This document shows, one piece after another, positions 40,762 through 49,443 of a stretch of 64,000 bases of DNA. The stretch comes from Neptunomonas qingdaonensis (GTDB lineage: Bacteria; Pseudomonadota; Gammaproteobacteria; Pseudomonadales; Balneatricaceae). The translations under genes and the position numbers were made by a program. How positions within the stretch are numbered: the first letter of the stretch is position 1; every line of letters begins with the position of its first letter. The notes beneath the pieces are model-generated. The model searched no databases. It was not told where the DNA came from and saw nothing but the letters and a program-made list of their open reading frames with translations. The stretch is taken from contig NZ_FOOU01000001.1 of NCBI RefSeq assembly GCF_900113275.1, positions 496,001-560,000 on the forward strand. The letters run 5' to 3'.

Positions 40762-41700
40762 ATGAGTGATGAAGAACAAGATTGTCCACCATGCCCTGCG
40801 GGGTTACCTGGCTGGTTGGCTACGTTTGCGGATTTGATGTCACTGTTGATGTGCTTCTTCGTATTGCTGCTGTCTTTTTCAGAGATGGACGTACTTAAGT
40901 TTAAACAGTTGGCAGGATCAATGCGGGAAGCCTTTGGTGTGCAAAATCAGATCAAGGTTGAAGACATCCCGAAAGGCACGTCGATTATTGCGCAAGAATT
41001 CAGCCCTGGCCGTCCTGAGCCGACACCTATCAATGAAGTCCGTCAGATGACGGTTAACAATGATATGAATACTCTGGATATTCGCTCCAAAGTGGGGGAG
41101 GCAGAAAACCTCGACAAGCAACAGAATGAGGCTGAACTGATAGAACAGCTGCAACAGCAGTTGCAGGAAGAAGCCAAAGAGCAGGCGATTAAGTTTGCGA
41201 CGGCGTTAGCACAGGAAATTGGCGATGGTAGCGTGGAAGTCGAAGCAAATGAGCTCAAGGTAATTATCCGGGTAAAAGAAAAAGGCTCATTTCCCTCCGG
41301 TTCTGCGGAACTGAAGTTTGAGTATATCCCTGTGGTGGCTAAAATCCGCGATGTTTTACTGGACGTGCGAGGCGGGGTTTCTATAGAAGGGCATACCGAT
41401 AATGTGCCTTATTCTGGTAGAGCGTTTCAGTCAAATTGGGATCTGTCGGCCGCGCGTGCGCTGGCGGTGGCTAATGAGCTGTTTGATGACCCGCGTATTA
41501 ATCAATCGCAATATCAGATTATTGGCCATGCAGACAGTAAGCCTCTGGTACCGAATGATTCAGCGGCCAATCGTGCGACCAACAGGCGTGTGGAAATTAT
41601 TATCCAGAAAGGTAAAGACAAAGAGCTACTTGAGAAAGTTCAGGCGAGAGGTTTTGGGGATACAGAGGGGGAGCGTTTAGCGCCTAATGAGATTTTCTAA
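40762..41700 (+). CDS. pomB: Flagellar motor stator protein PomB (MotB family)
   Basis: The 312-residue protein has one N-terminal TM with the ion-binding Asp24 in ATFADLMSLLMCFFVLLLSF. A Gln/Glu-rich linker (about 110-150) follows, then a C-terminal OmpA-like peptidoglycan-binding domain with GHTDNVPYSG and ANRATNRRVEI. It anchors the stator to the cell wall. Placement 12 bp after pomA and the position of Asp24 match PomB. It ends 30 bp before a strong terminator. Confidence 0.93.
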   Translation: MSDEEQDCPPCPAGLPGWLATFADLMSLLMCFFVLLLSFSEMDVLKFKQLAGSMREAFGVQNQIKVEDIPKGTSIIAQEFSPGRPEPTPINEVRQMTVNNDMNTLDIRSKVGEAENLDKQQNEAELIEQLQQQLQEEAKEQAIKFATALAQEIGDGSVEVEANELKVIIRVKEKGSFPSGSAELKFEYIPVVAKIRDVLLDVRGGVSIEGHTDNVPYSGRAFQSNWDLSAARALAVANELFDDPRINQSQYQIIGHADSKPLVPNDSAANRATNRRVEIIIQKGKDKELLEKVQARGFGDTEGERLAPNEIF

Positions 41701-41730
41701 GAGGGTATAGATTTTTCTTTATATACAAAA

Positions 41731-41753
41731 AAACCGCCATAAGGCGGTTTTTT
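41731..41753. terminator. Bidirectional rho-independent terminator
   Basis: A perfect 8-bp stem (AAACCGCC, loop ATAA, GGCGGTTT) is followed by TTT on the plus strand, with a run of A before the stem that acts as a T-run on the minus strand. It lies between the convergent pomB and cytochrome genes and can stop both. Confidence 0.92.
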
Positions 41754-41767
41754 ATAAGCATCCATTA

Positions 41768-42073
41768 TTACTTAAGGTCGCTTGTCATATGCTCGATAGC
41801 GGCCGCTAATTCAGCATCAGTACAATCCATGCACGTACCTTTAGGCGGCATAGCGAGAATGCCTGATGTAGCGGTGGCTAGCAGTCCATCAGCACCTTTA
41901 ACGAGACGGGGTTCCCATGCGGCAGCGTCACCTTTTTTTGGTGCGCCAGCAATGCCGAAGTCATGACAAACGAAGCATTTGGTTTTATAAACTTCTTCAC
42001 CAGTGCGTTCAGCGTTAGCAGCAGCAGGAAGCAACATTGCAGCAGCAGCTGCCAGAATCAGAACTTTTTTCAT
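41768..42073 (-). CDS. Cytochrome c5-like periplasmic protein
   Basis: This is a 101-residue exported c-type cytochrome. It has a signal peptide (MKKVLILAAAAAMLLPAAANA), then a single haem-binding site CFVCH (Cys33, Cys36, His37) and a downstream LAMPPKG loop whose Met is the likely sixth ligand. The pair of Cys in GTCMDCTDAEL is typical of cytochrome c5. It probably carries electrons in the periplasm to a terminal oxidase or reductase. The start at 42073 is favoured over 42097 by AAAGG and by the signal peptide. Confidence 0.9.
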   Translation of the reverse strand: MKKVLILAAAAAMLLPAAANAERTGEEVYKTKCFVCHDFGIAGAPKKGDAAAWEPRLVKGADGLLATATSGILAMPPKGTCMDCTDAELAAAIEHMTSDLK

Positions 42074-42279
42074 AGTAATACCTTTATATAGGTTCACGTG
42101 TAATTAGTATTCAGGTAACAATCGGCAGTTTAGGTCGTTTCACCATAGGTAAAAATAGATGAAGTGGTATTAATATGCCATGAATAATAAGTCTGAGGGA
42201 AGAAAGTTCTGGTTAACATGATAAATATCAAGAAGCGGCTTCGTTGTGAGTGAAATAACAACGAGGGGGGCTATGGTTG

Positions 42280-42483
42280 TTATCCTGGTAGCCTCATTGC
42301 ATATCTCGCCTGGTGATACTGGCTATGCAGCGCTCGCAGCTCAGAATGTTTACTAGCGACGAGTTCGACGCCGGCCTGTTCTGTTATCTCCTGTGGAACA
42401 TTTAATAAATTTTTTGCATCGCTCATTGAATAACCGCGTTTCAGCAATTGCGTCAGCTGAACACTTATATGATGGTGTTCCAT
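42280..42483 (-). CDS. Small hypothetical protein
   Basis: The product is a 67-residue soluble protein, mostly helical, of unknown function, starting at an ATG with a good GAGGAAACAAGG ribosome site. An upstream in-frame ATG at 42522 gives 80 residues but has a poorer context. Residues KRGYSMSDAKNLLNVP could form a helix-turn-helix-like segment, but this is weak. It stands alone between the cytochrome gene and the urea promoter. It might be a small regulator; I cannot assign it. Confidence 0.55.
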   Translation of the reverse strand: MEHHHISVQLTQLLKRGYSMSDAKNLLNVPQEITEQAGVELVASKHSELRALHSQYHQARYAMRLPG

Positions 42484-42613
42484 CCTTGTTTCCTCTTTTT
42501 TATAAATTAGCCCTGTCATCATGCATTAGATATGTGACAGTTTTATGTCTGACAGCAGGAAAGTGATTTAATTTCATACCTGAACGAAATCGATTAGGTT
42601 TGCCCTATAAAGC

Positions 42614-42642
42614 GGCGCTACAGATGCGCCCTAAAAAGGTGC
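42614..42642. promoter_or_regulatory. Evenly spaced NtrC-like half-sites upstream of urtA
   Basis: GGCGC at 42614, GCGCC at 42626 and GGTGC at 42638 recur every 12 bp and form overlapping inverted repeats. They lie about 110-135 bp upstream of the sigma-54 promoter, the usual enhancer distance. The spacing between halves is 2 bp longer than in canonical NtrC sites, so assignment to NtrC is tentative. The rest of 42484-42749 shows no gene. Confidence 0.35.
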
Positions 42643-42749
42643 GAGCTTTCGTTCATCTATTTAAAACGTGGTCGATAGTTGTGCGTCGCGATATCAGTCA
42701 GTGACTTTTTGTCTTGTTAAGGTGTTGAATTTAAAAATAATTTAAAAAA

Positions 42750-42765
42750 TGGAATGGCTTGTGCA
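42750..42765 (+). promoter_or_regulatory. Sigma-54 type promoter of the urt operon
   Basis: The sequence TGGAATGGCTTGTGCA has GG and GC separated by 10 bp, the hallmark of RpoN promoters, with one mismatch in the -12 element. Transcription should begin near 42776, giving a leader of about 26 nt before the urtA GTG start. It fits nitrogen-controlled urea uptake. Confidence 0.65.
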
Positions 42766-42801
42766 GTAGGCTCCCTAACTATAATGAGAGGAGCATCAAC
42801 G

Positions 42802-44088
42802 GTGAAGACATTTAAAAAGACAATGTTAGGCGCGGCTTGTGCAATGGCGCTTTCGGCTGGTTCCCAAGCTGCTTTGGCAGAAGACACTATTAAAGTAGGT
42901 ATTTTACATTCGTTGTCCGGCACGATGGCGATCAGTGAAACTACCCTGAAAGACACTATGTTGATGCTGATTGATGAGCAGAACGCTAAAGGTGGATTGT
43001 TAGGTAAAAAACTGGAAGCGGTTGTTGTCGACCCTGCATCCAACTGGCCGTTGTTTGCTGAGAAAGCACGTGAACTGGTTTCTAAAGAAAAAGTAGATGC
43101 TGTTTTTGGCTGCTGGACATCGGTATCGCGTAAATCTGTATTACCCGTTTTTGAAGAAACTAACAGCTTGCTGTTTTATCCCGTGCAGTATGAGGGTGAA
43201 GAATCCTCTAAAAATGTATTCTATACCGGCGCAGCGCCTAACCAACAGGCGGTTCCTGCCGTTGATTACCTAATGAATCAAGGTGTTGAACGCTGGGTTC
43301 TGGCCGGTACGGATTATGTTTATCCACGTACTACCAACAAAATTCTCGAAGCCTACCTTAAAGCGAAAGGGGTAGCGCCTGAAGATATCATGGTTAATTA
43401 CACGCCGTTTGGTCACTCTGACTGGCAGTCGATCGTTTCAGATATTAAGAAATTCGGCTCAACAGGTAAGAAAACTGCCGTTGTATCTACCATCAACGGC
43501 GATGCGAACGTTCCTTTCTATAAAGAGCTGGGTTCACAGGGCGTCGCTGCTTCTGATATTCCTGTCGTTGCTTTCTCGGTAGGGGAAGAGGAGTTGTCGG
43601 GTATTGATACAGGCCCACTGGTCGGTCATTTGGCAGCCTGGAACTACTTCATGAGTGTTGATAGTGAAGCCAATGATGAGTTTATCGAGGCATGGCAGAA
43701 GCACGTCAAAAATGAAGACCGTGTCACCAATGACCCAATGGAAGCGCATTACTTAGGTTTCAACATGTGGGTCGAAGCGGTTAAAAAAGCAGGGACAACC
43801 GACCCGACCGCCGTGCAGGAATCTATTATCGGCGTTGCTGTGCCTAACCTGACAGGTGGATACGCCACCATGATGCCAAATCATCATATTACTAAGCCCG
43901 TCCTGATTGGTGAAATACAGGATGATGGTCAGTTTGAAGTGGTCTGGAATACATCGGGTACCGTTGCTGGTGATGCATGGTCTGATTACCTTGAAGGATC
44001 AAAAGACCTGATCTCTGATTGGAGAGCGCCTCTGTCCTGCGGTAACTACAACGTTAAAACAGCCAAGTGTTCCGGGCAAAACTTTTAA
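42802..44088 (+). CDS. urtA: Urea ABC transporter substrate-binding protein
   Basis: UrtA captures urea in the periplasm for the UrtBCDE importer. From the GTG at 42802 it has 428 residues with a signal peptide ending QAALA. The mature protein has the UrtA start IKVGILHSLSGTMAISE, and DPASNWPLFAEKARELV, FGCWTSVSRKSVLPVFE and FYPVQYEGEE, which are typical of the urea/short-amide family and distinguish it from LivJ-type binding proteins. The start is chosen because AGAGGAG lies upstream and the signal peptide begins there; in-frame starts further upstream add no signal-like sequence and overlap the predicted promoter. It is followed by a hairpin that may favour high UrtA levels. Confidence 0.95.
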   Translation: MKTFKKTMLGAACAMALSAGSQAALAEDTIKVGILHSLSGTMAISETTLKDTMLMLIDEQNAKGGLLGKKLEAVVVDPASNWPLFAEKARELVSKEKVDAVFGCWTSVSRKSVLPVFEETNSLLFYPVQYEGEESSKNVFYTGAAPNQQAVPAVDYLMNQGVERWVLAGTDYVYPRTTNKILEAYLKAKGVAPEDIMVNYTPFGHSDWQSIVSDIKKFGSTGKKTAVVSTINGDANVPFYKELGSQGVAASDIPVVAFSVGEEELSGIDTGPLVGHLAAWNYFMSVDSEANDEFIEAWQKHVKNEDRVTNDPMEAHYLGFNMWVEAVKKAGTTDPTAVQESIIGVAVPNLTGGYATMMPNHHITKPVLIGEIQDDGQFEVVWNTSGTVAGDAWSDYLEGSKDLISDWRAPLSCGNYNVKTAKCSGQNF

Positions 44089-44119
44089 TCCGGTGTTGTT
44101 AACTAATCGTTGATTCAAA

Positions 44120-44149
44120 GAGCCTGCTTGCGATTTTGCAGGCAGGCTC
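44120..44149 (+). terminator. Intergenic hairpin between urtA and urtB
   Basis: GAGCCTGC and its complement GCAGGCTC form an 8-bp stem around a 14-nt loop, 31 bp after the urtA stop. No T-run follows. Such hairpins after a binding-protein gene often reduce readthrough or protect the upstream mRNA, so that the binding protein is made in excess. Confidence 0.6.
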
Positions 44150-44178
44150 CTTCCGTAGTCCCCGCGTGAGAGTTTTTT

Positions 44179-45807
44179 ATGATGACCTTTAGCATACGCC
44201 ATATTTTCCGGTATCTATTGAGCTGTCTGTTCCTCGTATCGGTGTTAATCAGCAGCCCTGTGATGGCGGCTGATGATTCGCAGTCGTTACAAGAGGTGAG
44301 TCAGTTACTGATCGATGGTGATTTTGATGAGAAGAGTCGTGCGTTGTCGCGATTGGCAGAAACATCACATCCGCGTACCAGTGAAATACTGCAGCTTTTG
44401 TCTGATAGCCAGCTGTACTACCACAAAAAAGAAAAGCAGCTGTATATCATTACCGAATATGACAAAGGGAAAGTCGCGAAAGACTTGGCGGGCAATGAGC
44501 AGGTAATTACAAAAAAACGAGATTACAAAAAAGTCACGCTAAACAATAAAATGCGTGGCGTGATTAATCGAATTAAAGCGGAATTGGGATTAAATGCCGA
44601 CAATCCGCAACAGCGTGAAGCGGCGGTGCGCGATCTGCTTAAAGATATTACGCCCGATACGGTGACCACGCTAAAAGCCCGCTTTTTTATCGAAGAGAGT
44701 AAAAAAGTCCGTGAGATGATCAATATTGCACTGGCTATCAATGATCTCAAAAGCAGTGATGACGTATTGCTGTCCAATGCAATAGAGCAGTTAGATGGTT
44801 CCCTGGAGCAAGAGTCGCGCAGTGCGTTAATGACATTTGTTTCTACAACCGAAAGTCCGCAGCTAAAAAAGCAGGCACAGATTGTACTAAAAGGTATTGA
44901 AGACAAAGTTCAGTACTATGGCTGGCTGGAAACTTTCTATTTTGGTTTGAGTCTGGGTTCAGTGCTGGTGTTGGCCGGTATCGGTTTAGCGATCACCTTT
45001 GGCGTGATGGGCGTGATCAATATGGCGCATGGCGAACTCATCATGATCGGCGCTTATACGACCTACGTTATTCAGTTACTCATGCCTGATCATATTGAGT
45101 GGTCTATTTTAGTCGCTATTCCGGCGGCGTTTGTCGTTTCTGGTTTAGTCGGCATCGGCATCGAGCGGGGTGTGATTCGTTTTCTTTATGGACGTCCGCT
45201 GGAGACGCTGTTGGCAACGTTCGGTATCAGCCTGATTTTACAACAGGCAGTACGTTCAGTTTTCTCTCCGTTGAACCGCAGTGTCGAAACACCTGACTGG
45301 ATGAGTGGCTTAATTCAGATTAATCCGGTGTTTTCTCTCACCTTAAGCCGACTCTACATCATTTTATTCTGCCTGATCGTATTTGTAGCATTACTGCTGG
45401 TACTGAAAAAGACCGCGCTGGGGTTGCAAGTGCGTGCGGTATCACAGAACCGTGCGATGGCACGCGCGATGGGTATACGTTCTAACCGTGTCGACGCGTT
45501 AACCTTTGGCCTTGGTTCAGGGGTTGCCGGTATTGCGGGCGTCGCGTTATCTCAGCTGACCAACGTAGGGCCAAACATGGGGCAGGCGTACATTATCGAC
45601 TCCTTCATGGTGGTGGTGTTTGGCGGTGTGGGTAATCTTTGGGGCACATTGGTTGCCGGGTTAAGCCTGGGTGTGGCTAATAAGGTGCTCGAACCCTGGG
45701 CTGGGGCTGTGCTCGCTAAAGTACTGATGTTGATTTTTATTATTCTGTTTATTCAGAAGCGACCACGCGGGTTATTCCCACAACGTGGCCGTGCGGCGGA
45801 GGGTTAG
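44179..45807 (+). CDS. urtB: Urea ABC transporter permease UrtB
   Basis: UrtB is one of two membrane subunits of the urea importer. The 542-residue protein has a signal-like N-terminus, about 230 residues of helical exported region that contains HEAT-like pairs, and then a LivH-type membrane domain beginning near GWLETFYFGLSLGSVLVLAGIGLAITFGVMG and ending with GLFPQRGR. The long N-terminal extension is usual for proteobacterial UrtB. It is followed after 3 bp by urtC. Confidence 0.94.
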   Translation: MMTFSIRHIFRYLLSCLFLVSVLISSPVMAADDSQSLQEVSQLLIDGDFDEKSRALSRLAETSHPRTSEILQLLSDSQLYYHKKEKQLYIITEYDKGKVAKDLAGNEQVITKKRDYKKVTLNNKMRGVINRIKAELGLNADNPQQREAAVRDLLKDITPDTVTTLKARFFIEESKKVREMINIALAINDLKSSDDVLLSNAIEQLDGSLEQESRSALMTFVSTTESPQLKKQAQIVLKGIEDKVQYYGWLETFYFGLSLGSVLVLAGIGLAITFGVMGVINMAHGELIMIGAYTTYVIQLLMPDHIEWSILVAIPAAFVVSGLVGIGIERGVIRFLYGRPLETLLATFGISLILQQAVRSVFSPLNRSVETPDWMSGLIQINPVFSLTLSRLYIILFCLIVFVALLLVLKKTALGLQVRAVSQNRAMARAMGIRSNRVDALTFGLGSGVAGIAGVALSQLTNVGPNMGQAYIIDSFMVVVFGGVGNLWGTLVAGLSLGVANKVLEPWAGAVLAKVLMLIFIILFIQKRPRGLFPQRGRAAEG

Positions 45808-45810
45808 GCC

Positions 45811-46911
45811 ATGGGACTGCTGAATATTTTGAAAAACGACCGTGGCGGCCAGATTATGCTGGGAGTGCTGCTGGTGATAACCATTCTGGTGCCACTGCTT
45901 AATCTGCTGGTTCCTGAATCTAACCCACTGCATGTACCCACTTATACCGTCACCTTGATGGGTAAATACCTGACGCTGGCGTTATTAGCGGTGGCTGTCG
46001 ATCTGGTCTGGGGATACTTAGGCATACTGACGCTGGGACATGGGGCTTTTTTTGCCTTAGGCGGATACGCCATGGGCATGTACCTGATGCGTCAGATTGG
46101 TGATCGTGGTGTATACGGTAATCCTGAATTACCGGATTTTATGGTCTTTCTAAACTGGCAGGAGCTGCCATGGTTCTGGCAGGGTTTTGATCAGTTCTGG
46201 TTTGCCGCCATTATGATCATGTTGGTGCCCGGCGTGTTGGCGTTTGTGTTTGGCTGGCTGGCATTTCGTTCACGGGTATCCGGTGTGTATCTGTCGATCA
46301 TCACTCAGGCAATGACCTATGCGCTGATGCTGGCATTTTACCGTAATGAGATGGGGTTTGGCGGTAATAACGGCTTAACCGACTTTAAAGATCTGCTGGG
46401 CTTCTCGTTACAGGAAGATAGTACCCGAATTACCTTGTTTGTTTTATCGGCCGTCGCGTTAGCTGCAGGCTATCTGCTGTGTCGACATATCATGAATAGC
46501 CGACTGGGGCGGGTCTGTATTGCAGTGCGCGATTCTGAATCCCGCGCTCGTTTTATGGGCTACCGGGTCGAAAATGTAAAACTCTGGATCTTTGTAATCT
46601 CAGCCATGTTGGCGGGTATTGCCGGTGCCCTGTATGTGCCGCAAGTGGGCATTATCAACCCGAACGAATTCTCACCGATCAACTCGATTGAAATCGTTGT
46701 ATGGGTGGCGGTAGGCGGAAGGGCAACGCTTTATGGTGCGGTGATTGGTGCGCTGTTAATCAATTACGCGAAAACCTATTTTACCGCCGAGTTGCCGGAA
46801 ATCTGGCTGTTTGCTTTAGGGGGGATTTTTGTACTGGTTACCTTGCTGTTACCAAAAGGGGTAACAGGATTTATCGATAAGCTGCAGCAACGCAAGGAGG
46901 CACAGGCATGA
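45811..46911 (+). CDS. urtC: Urea ABC transporter permease UrtC
   Basis: This is the second membrane subunit of the urea importer, 366 residues of the LivM type. It has about ten hydrophobic segments and the family motifs DLVWGYLGILTLGHGAFFALGGYAMGMYLM, given here as a region near residues 62-91, and the EAA-like loop RDSESRARFMGY contacting the ATPases. Its stop overlaps the urtD start by 4 bp. Confidence 0.95.
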   Translation: MGLLNILKNDRGGQIMLGVLLVITILVPLLNLLVPESNPLHVPTYTVTLMGKYLTLALLAVAVDLVWGYLGILTLGHGAFFALGGYAMGMYLMRQIGDRGVYGNPELPDFMVFLNWQELPWFWQGFDQFWFAAIMIMLVPGVLAFVFGWLAFRSRVSGVYLSIITQAMTYALMLAFYRNEMGFGGNNGLTDFKDLLGFSLQEDSTRITLFVLSAVALAAGYLLCRHIMNSRLGRVCIAVRDSESRARFMGYRVENVKLWIFVISAMLAGIAGALYVPQVGIINPNEFSPINSIEIVVWVAVGGRATLYGAVIGALLINYAKTYFTAELPEIWLFALGGIFVLVTLLLPKGVTGFIDKLQQRKEAQA

Positions 46912-47747
46912 GCATTATTACCGCATTAGAACACGTCGTTGATCGTGAGCATGTCTATCCGTTTCTGGTGCCTAAGCAGGCACCAACACTGGATGTCTCG
47001 CATAAGGTTTTGCTCTATCTGGAAGGTATTTCGGTCAGCTTTGATGGCTTTAAAGCGATCAATGACCTGAACCTGTATATCAATGATGGCGAACTGCGCT
47101 GCATCATCGGCCCCAATGGTGCCGGTAAAACCACCATGATGGATATCATCACAGGGAAAACGCGGCCCGATTGCGGCTCAGCCTGGTTCGGGCAAACGAT
47201 CGACCTGTTAGCCATGGATGAGCCCGCTATTGCGCAGGCAGGCATTGGGCGCAAGTTTCAAAAACCAACTGTATTTGAAGAACTCAGCGTATGGGAAAAC
47301 CTCGAACTGGCGATGGCAGACGACCGCGATGTCTGGTCGATATTCAATGCACGTCTGAATAGCGAACAAAGCAGCATGCTACTGGAAACCATCGAACTGA
47401 TTGGTCTGCAGGAGAATGCCAAAATGCCGGCAGGCCGACTATCACACGGTCAGAAGCAGTGGTTAGAGATAGGTATGTTACTGATGCAAAAACCGCGATT
47501 ATTGCTGGTAGATGAGCCGGTAGCCGGTATGACCCACCAGGAGATGGATCGTACCGCTGAACTGTTAATCTCGCTGGCCGGTCGCCATTCTGTGGTTGTG
47601 GTTGAACATGATATGGATTTTGTTCGCAACCTGGCGGGTGACGATCGTACCGTCACCGTGCTCCACCAAGGCAGTGTTCTGTCGGAAGGCCGCATGAGCA
47701 AAGTACAGCAGGACCCGAAAGTGGTCGAAGTTTATCTGGGAGAGTGA
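46908..47747 (+). CDS. urtD: Urea ABC transporter ATPase UrtD
   Basis: The 279-residue LivG-type ATPase has Walker A GPNGAGKTT, the signature LSHGQKQWLE and Walker B LLLVDEPVAGM, followed by the switch His in VVVEHDMDFV. An N-terminal extension of about 40 residues precedes the ATPase core, as in other UrtD proteins. It overlaps urtC and is 3 bp from urtE. Confidence 0.95.
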   Translation: MSIITALEHVVDREHVYPFLVPKQAPTLDVSHKVLLYLEGISVSFDGFKAINDLNLYINDGELRCIIGPNGAGKTTMMDIITGKTRPDCGSAWFGQTIDLLAMDEPAIAQAGIGRKFQKPTVFEELSVWENLELAMADDRDVWSIFNARLNSEQSSMLLETIELIGLQENAKMPAGRLSHGQKQWLEIGMLLMQKPRLLLVDEPVAGMTHQEMDRTAELLISLAGRHSVVVVEHDMDFVRNLAGDDRTVTVLHQGSVLSEGRMSKVQQDPKVVEVYLGE

Positions 47748-47750
47748 TGG

Positions 47751-48446
47751 ATGCTGAATATCGAAGGTCTTAATCAGTTTTACGGGCAAAGCCATACACT
47801 CTGGGATGTAGACCTGCACGTGCCGGAAGGTCAATGCACGGTCTTGATGGGACGAAATGGGGTGGGCAAAACCACCTTGTTGCAATGCATCATGGGACAT
47901 CTGGCGGTGAAAAGCGGCAGCATCACCATGGCGGGCAATGACCTGATGAAAACATCGGTTGAGCAGCGCCCACGCTTGGGTGTTGGTTATGTACCGCAAG
48001 GACGGCAGATCTTTCCATTGTTGAGTGTGGAAGAGAACCTGCAAACCGGTTTGCCTGTCAGGGCGCGCAACGACCGCAAAATTCCCGACTACATCTTTGA
48101 TCTGTTTCCGGTACTGGCTGAAATGATGCATCGTCGCGGTGGAGATCTTTCCGGTGGGCAGCAGCAACAACTTGCCATCGGACGTGCACTGGTGGTTAAT
48201 CCTCAGTTACTGATTCTGGATGAGCCTACCGAAGGAATTCAGCCCAATGTAGTCACAGAGATTGGCGACATCATTCGTAAACTCAATCGCGAAATGGGGT
48301 TAACCGTCCTGCTGGTTGAGCAGAAACTCCCTTTCGCGCGTAAAGTCGGCGACCGTTTCTGTATTCTCGACCGTGGGCGGCATGTAGCTGAAGACGACAT
48401 GGCCAAGCTCGACGATCAACTGGTTAAAAAGTACCTCACCGTATGA
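47751..48446 (+). CDS. urtE: Urea ABC transporter ATPase UrtE
   Basis: The 231-residue LivF-type ATPase pairs with UrtD. It has Walker A GRNGVGKTT, signature LSGGQQQQLAIGRAL and Walker B LLILDEPTEGIQP, with VLLVEQKLPFA at the switch region. The motif TEGIQPNVV is characteristic of UrtE. The stop overlaps the ureD start by 4 bp, tying urea import to urease assembly in one transcript. Confidence 0.95.
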   Translation: MLNIEGLNQFYGQSHTLWDVDLHVPEGQCTVLMGRNGVGKTTLLQCIMGHLAVKSGSITMAGNDLMKTSVEQRPRLGVGYVPQGRQIFPLLSVEENLQTGLPVRARNDRKIPDYIFDLFPVLAEMMHRRGGDLSGGQQQQLAIGRALVVNPQLLILDEPTEGIQPNVVTEIGDIIRKLNREMGLTVLLVEQKLPFARKVGDRFCILDRGRHVAEDDMAKLDDQLVKKYLTV

Positions 48447-49297
48447 ACGCACCCGTTACCAACCTCAAAGCTCCGTCATCCTCAATCGGCTGGAAAGCCC
48501 GACTGCACCTGGGTTATCAGCACCGGCAGGGGAAAACTCGTCTGGTGGACCGCCTGCAGCGAGGCCCCCTCGCTGTGCAGCGGCCGTTGCATCCCGAAGG
48601 CAGTCCTTGCCATACGTATCTGTTGCATCCTCCTGGTGGTGTTGTCGGTGGTGATCAGCTGGATATTCGCGTGCATACCCAGACAGGTGCACATACGGTT
48701 ATTACTACCCCGGGTGCCACTAAATTTTATCGTTCTGATGAAAAAATGGCCTACCAGCACCAGACATTGACCGTTGAAAAAGACAGCACGCTGGAATGGC
48801 TGCCGCAAGAGAATATCTGCTTTCCCGGCGCGCATGCGCAAATACACAGCGATATCCACCTGACACAGGGTAGCCGCTTTATCGGCTGGGAACTGCAATG
48901 CCTCGGCCGTCCTGCCAACCAGGAGCGATTCAGTCATGGCAGTATCGATGCCAAAACCCGTGTATTCATAGATGAGCAGGTCACACTGGTCGACCAGATG
49001 ACAACACAGGCCGATAGCTTAATAGACAGCGCCGCCGGGTTAAGAGGCTACGCCATGAGTGCCACGCTGATAGCCGGCACTATCGAAGCCGAATATCTTG
49101 AATCGGTACGCGCCGTACTCGAAAGCTTTGAGCCGCAACTACCCGTCGGTGCTACCTGGGTAGATGGTTTGCTGGTGGTACGCATGCTAGGCAATAATAC
49201 CGAAGATATTCAAAATGTCCTGATTCCCGTTTGGAAAACACTGCGCGAACAATGGCTGCAGATCCCCGCCTGCCCGCCGAGAATCTGGGCCACCTGA
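48443..49297 (+). CDS. ureD: Urease accessory protein UreD
   Basis: UreD is the scaffold that binds apo-urease and, with UreF and UreG, delivers nickel. The 284-residue protein has the family sequence RPLHPEGSPCHTYLLHPPGGVVGGDQL near residues 50-75 and TPGATKFYRS. It is translationally coupled to urtE. It is unusual here that ureABC does not follow directly: about 8.5 kb of opposite-strand genes separate ureD from ureA. The 88 bp after its stop show nothing recognisable before the tandem repeat. Confidence 0.95.
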   Translation: MNAPVTNLKAPSSSIGWKARLHLGYQHRQGKTRLVDRLQRGPLAVQRPLHPEGSPCHTYLLHPPGGVVGGDQLDIRVHTQTGAHTVITTPGATKFYRSDEKMAYQHQTLTVEKDSTLEWLPQENICFPGAHAQIHSDIHLTQGSRFIGWELQCLGRPANQERFSHGSIDAKTRVFIDEQVTLVDQMTTQADSLIDSAAGLRGYAMSATLIAGTIEAEYLESVRAVLESFEPQLPVGATWVDGLLVVRMLGNNTEDIQNVLIPVWKTLREQWLQIPACPPRIWAT

Positions 49298-49385
49298 ACG
49301 TTTGCCTGTCTTAAAATGGCTACCGCGATGACCGCTGAATCCCAAGATAAATCTTTGTCGAAAATAGTTTATCGCACCAGCGCTG

Positions 49386-49443
49386 AGGAATTAAGTAAAC
49401 TGTCCCCAGAATTCAGGAATTAAGTAAACTGTCCCCAGAATTC
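49386..49443. repeat. Perfect 29-bp tandem duplication at the edge of the metal/sulfur block
   Basis: Two identical 29-bp units sit head to tail (49386-49414 and 49415-49443), each containing GTAAACTGTCCCC and ending CAGAATTC. I recall similar GAATTCTGGGGACAGTTTAC words near REP-associated (RAYT-type) transposases in gammaproteobacteria; this is from memory and unchecked. The repeat overlaps the last codons of the CDF exporter gene and lies at the junction where the urea/urease gene order is broken. Confidence 0.8.

Noticed and set aside
42754-42801. Upstream start for UrtA
   Set aside because: The extra 16 residues overlap the predicted sigma-54 promoter and are not signal-peptide-like.
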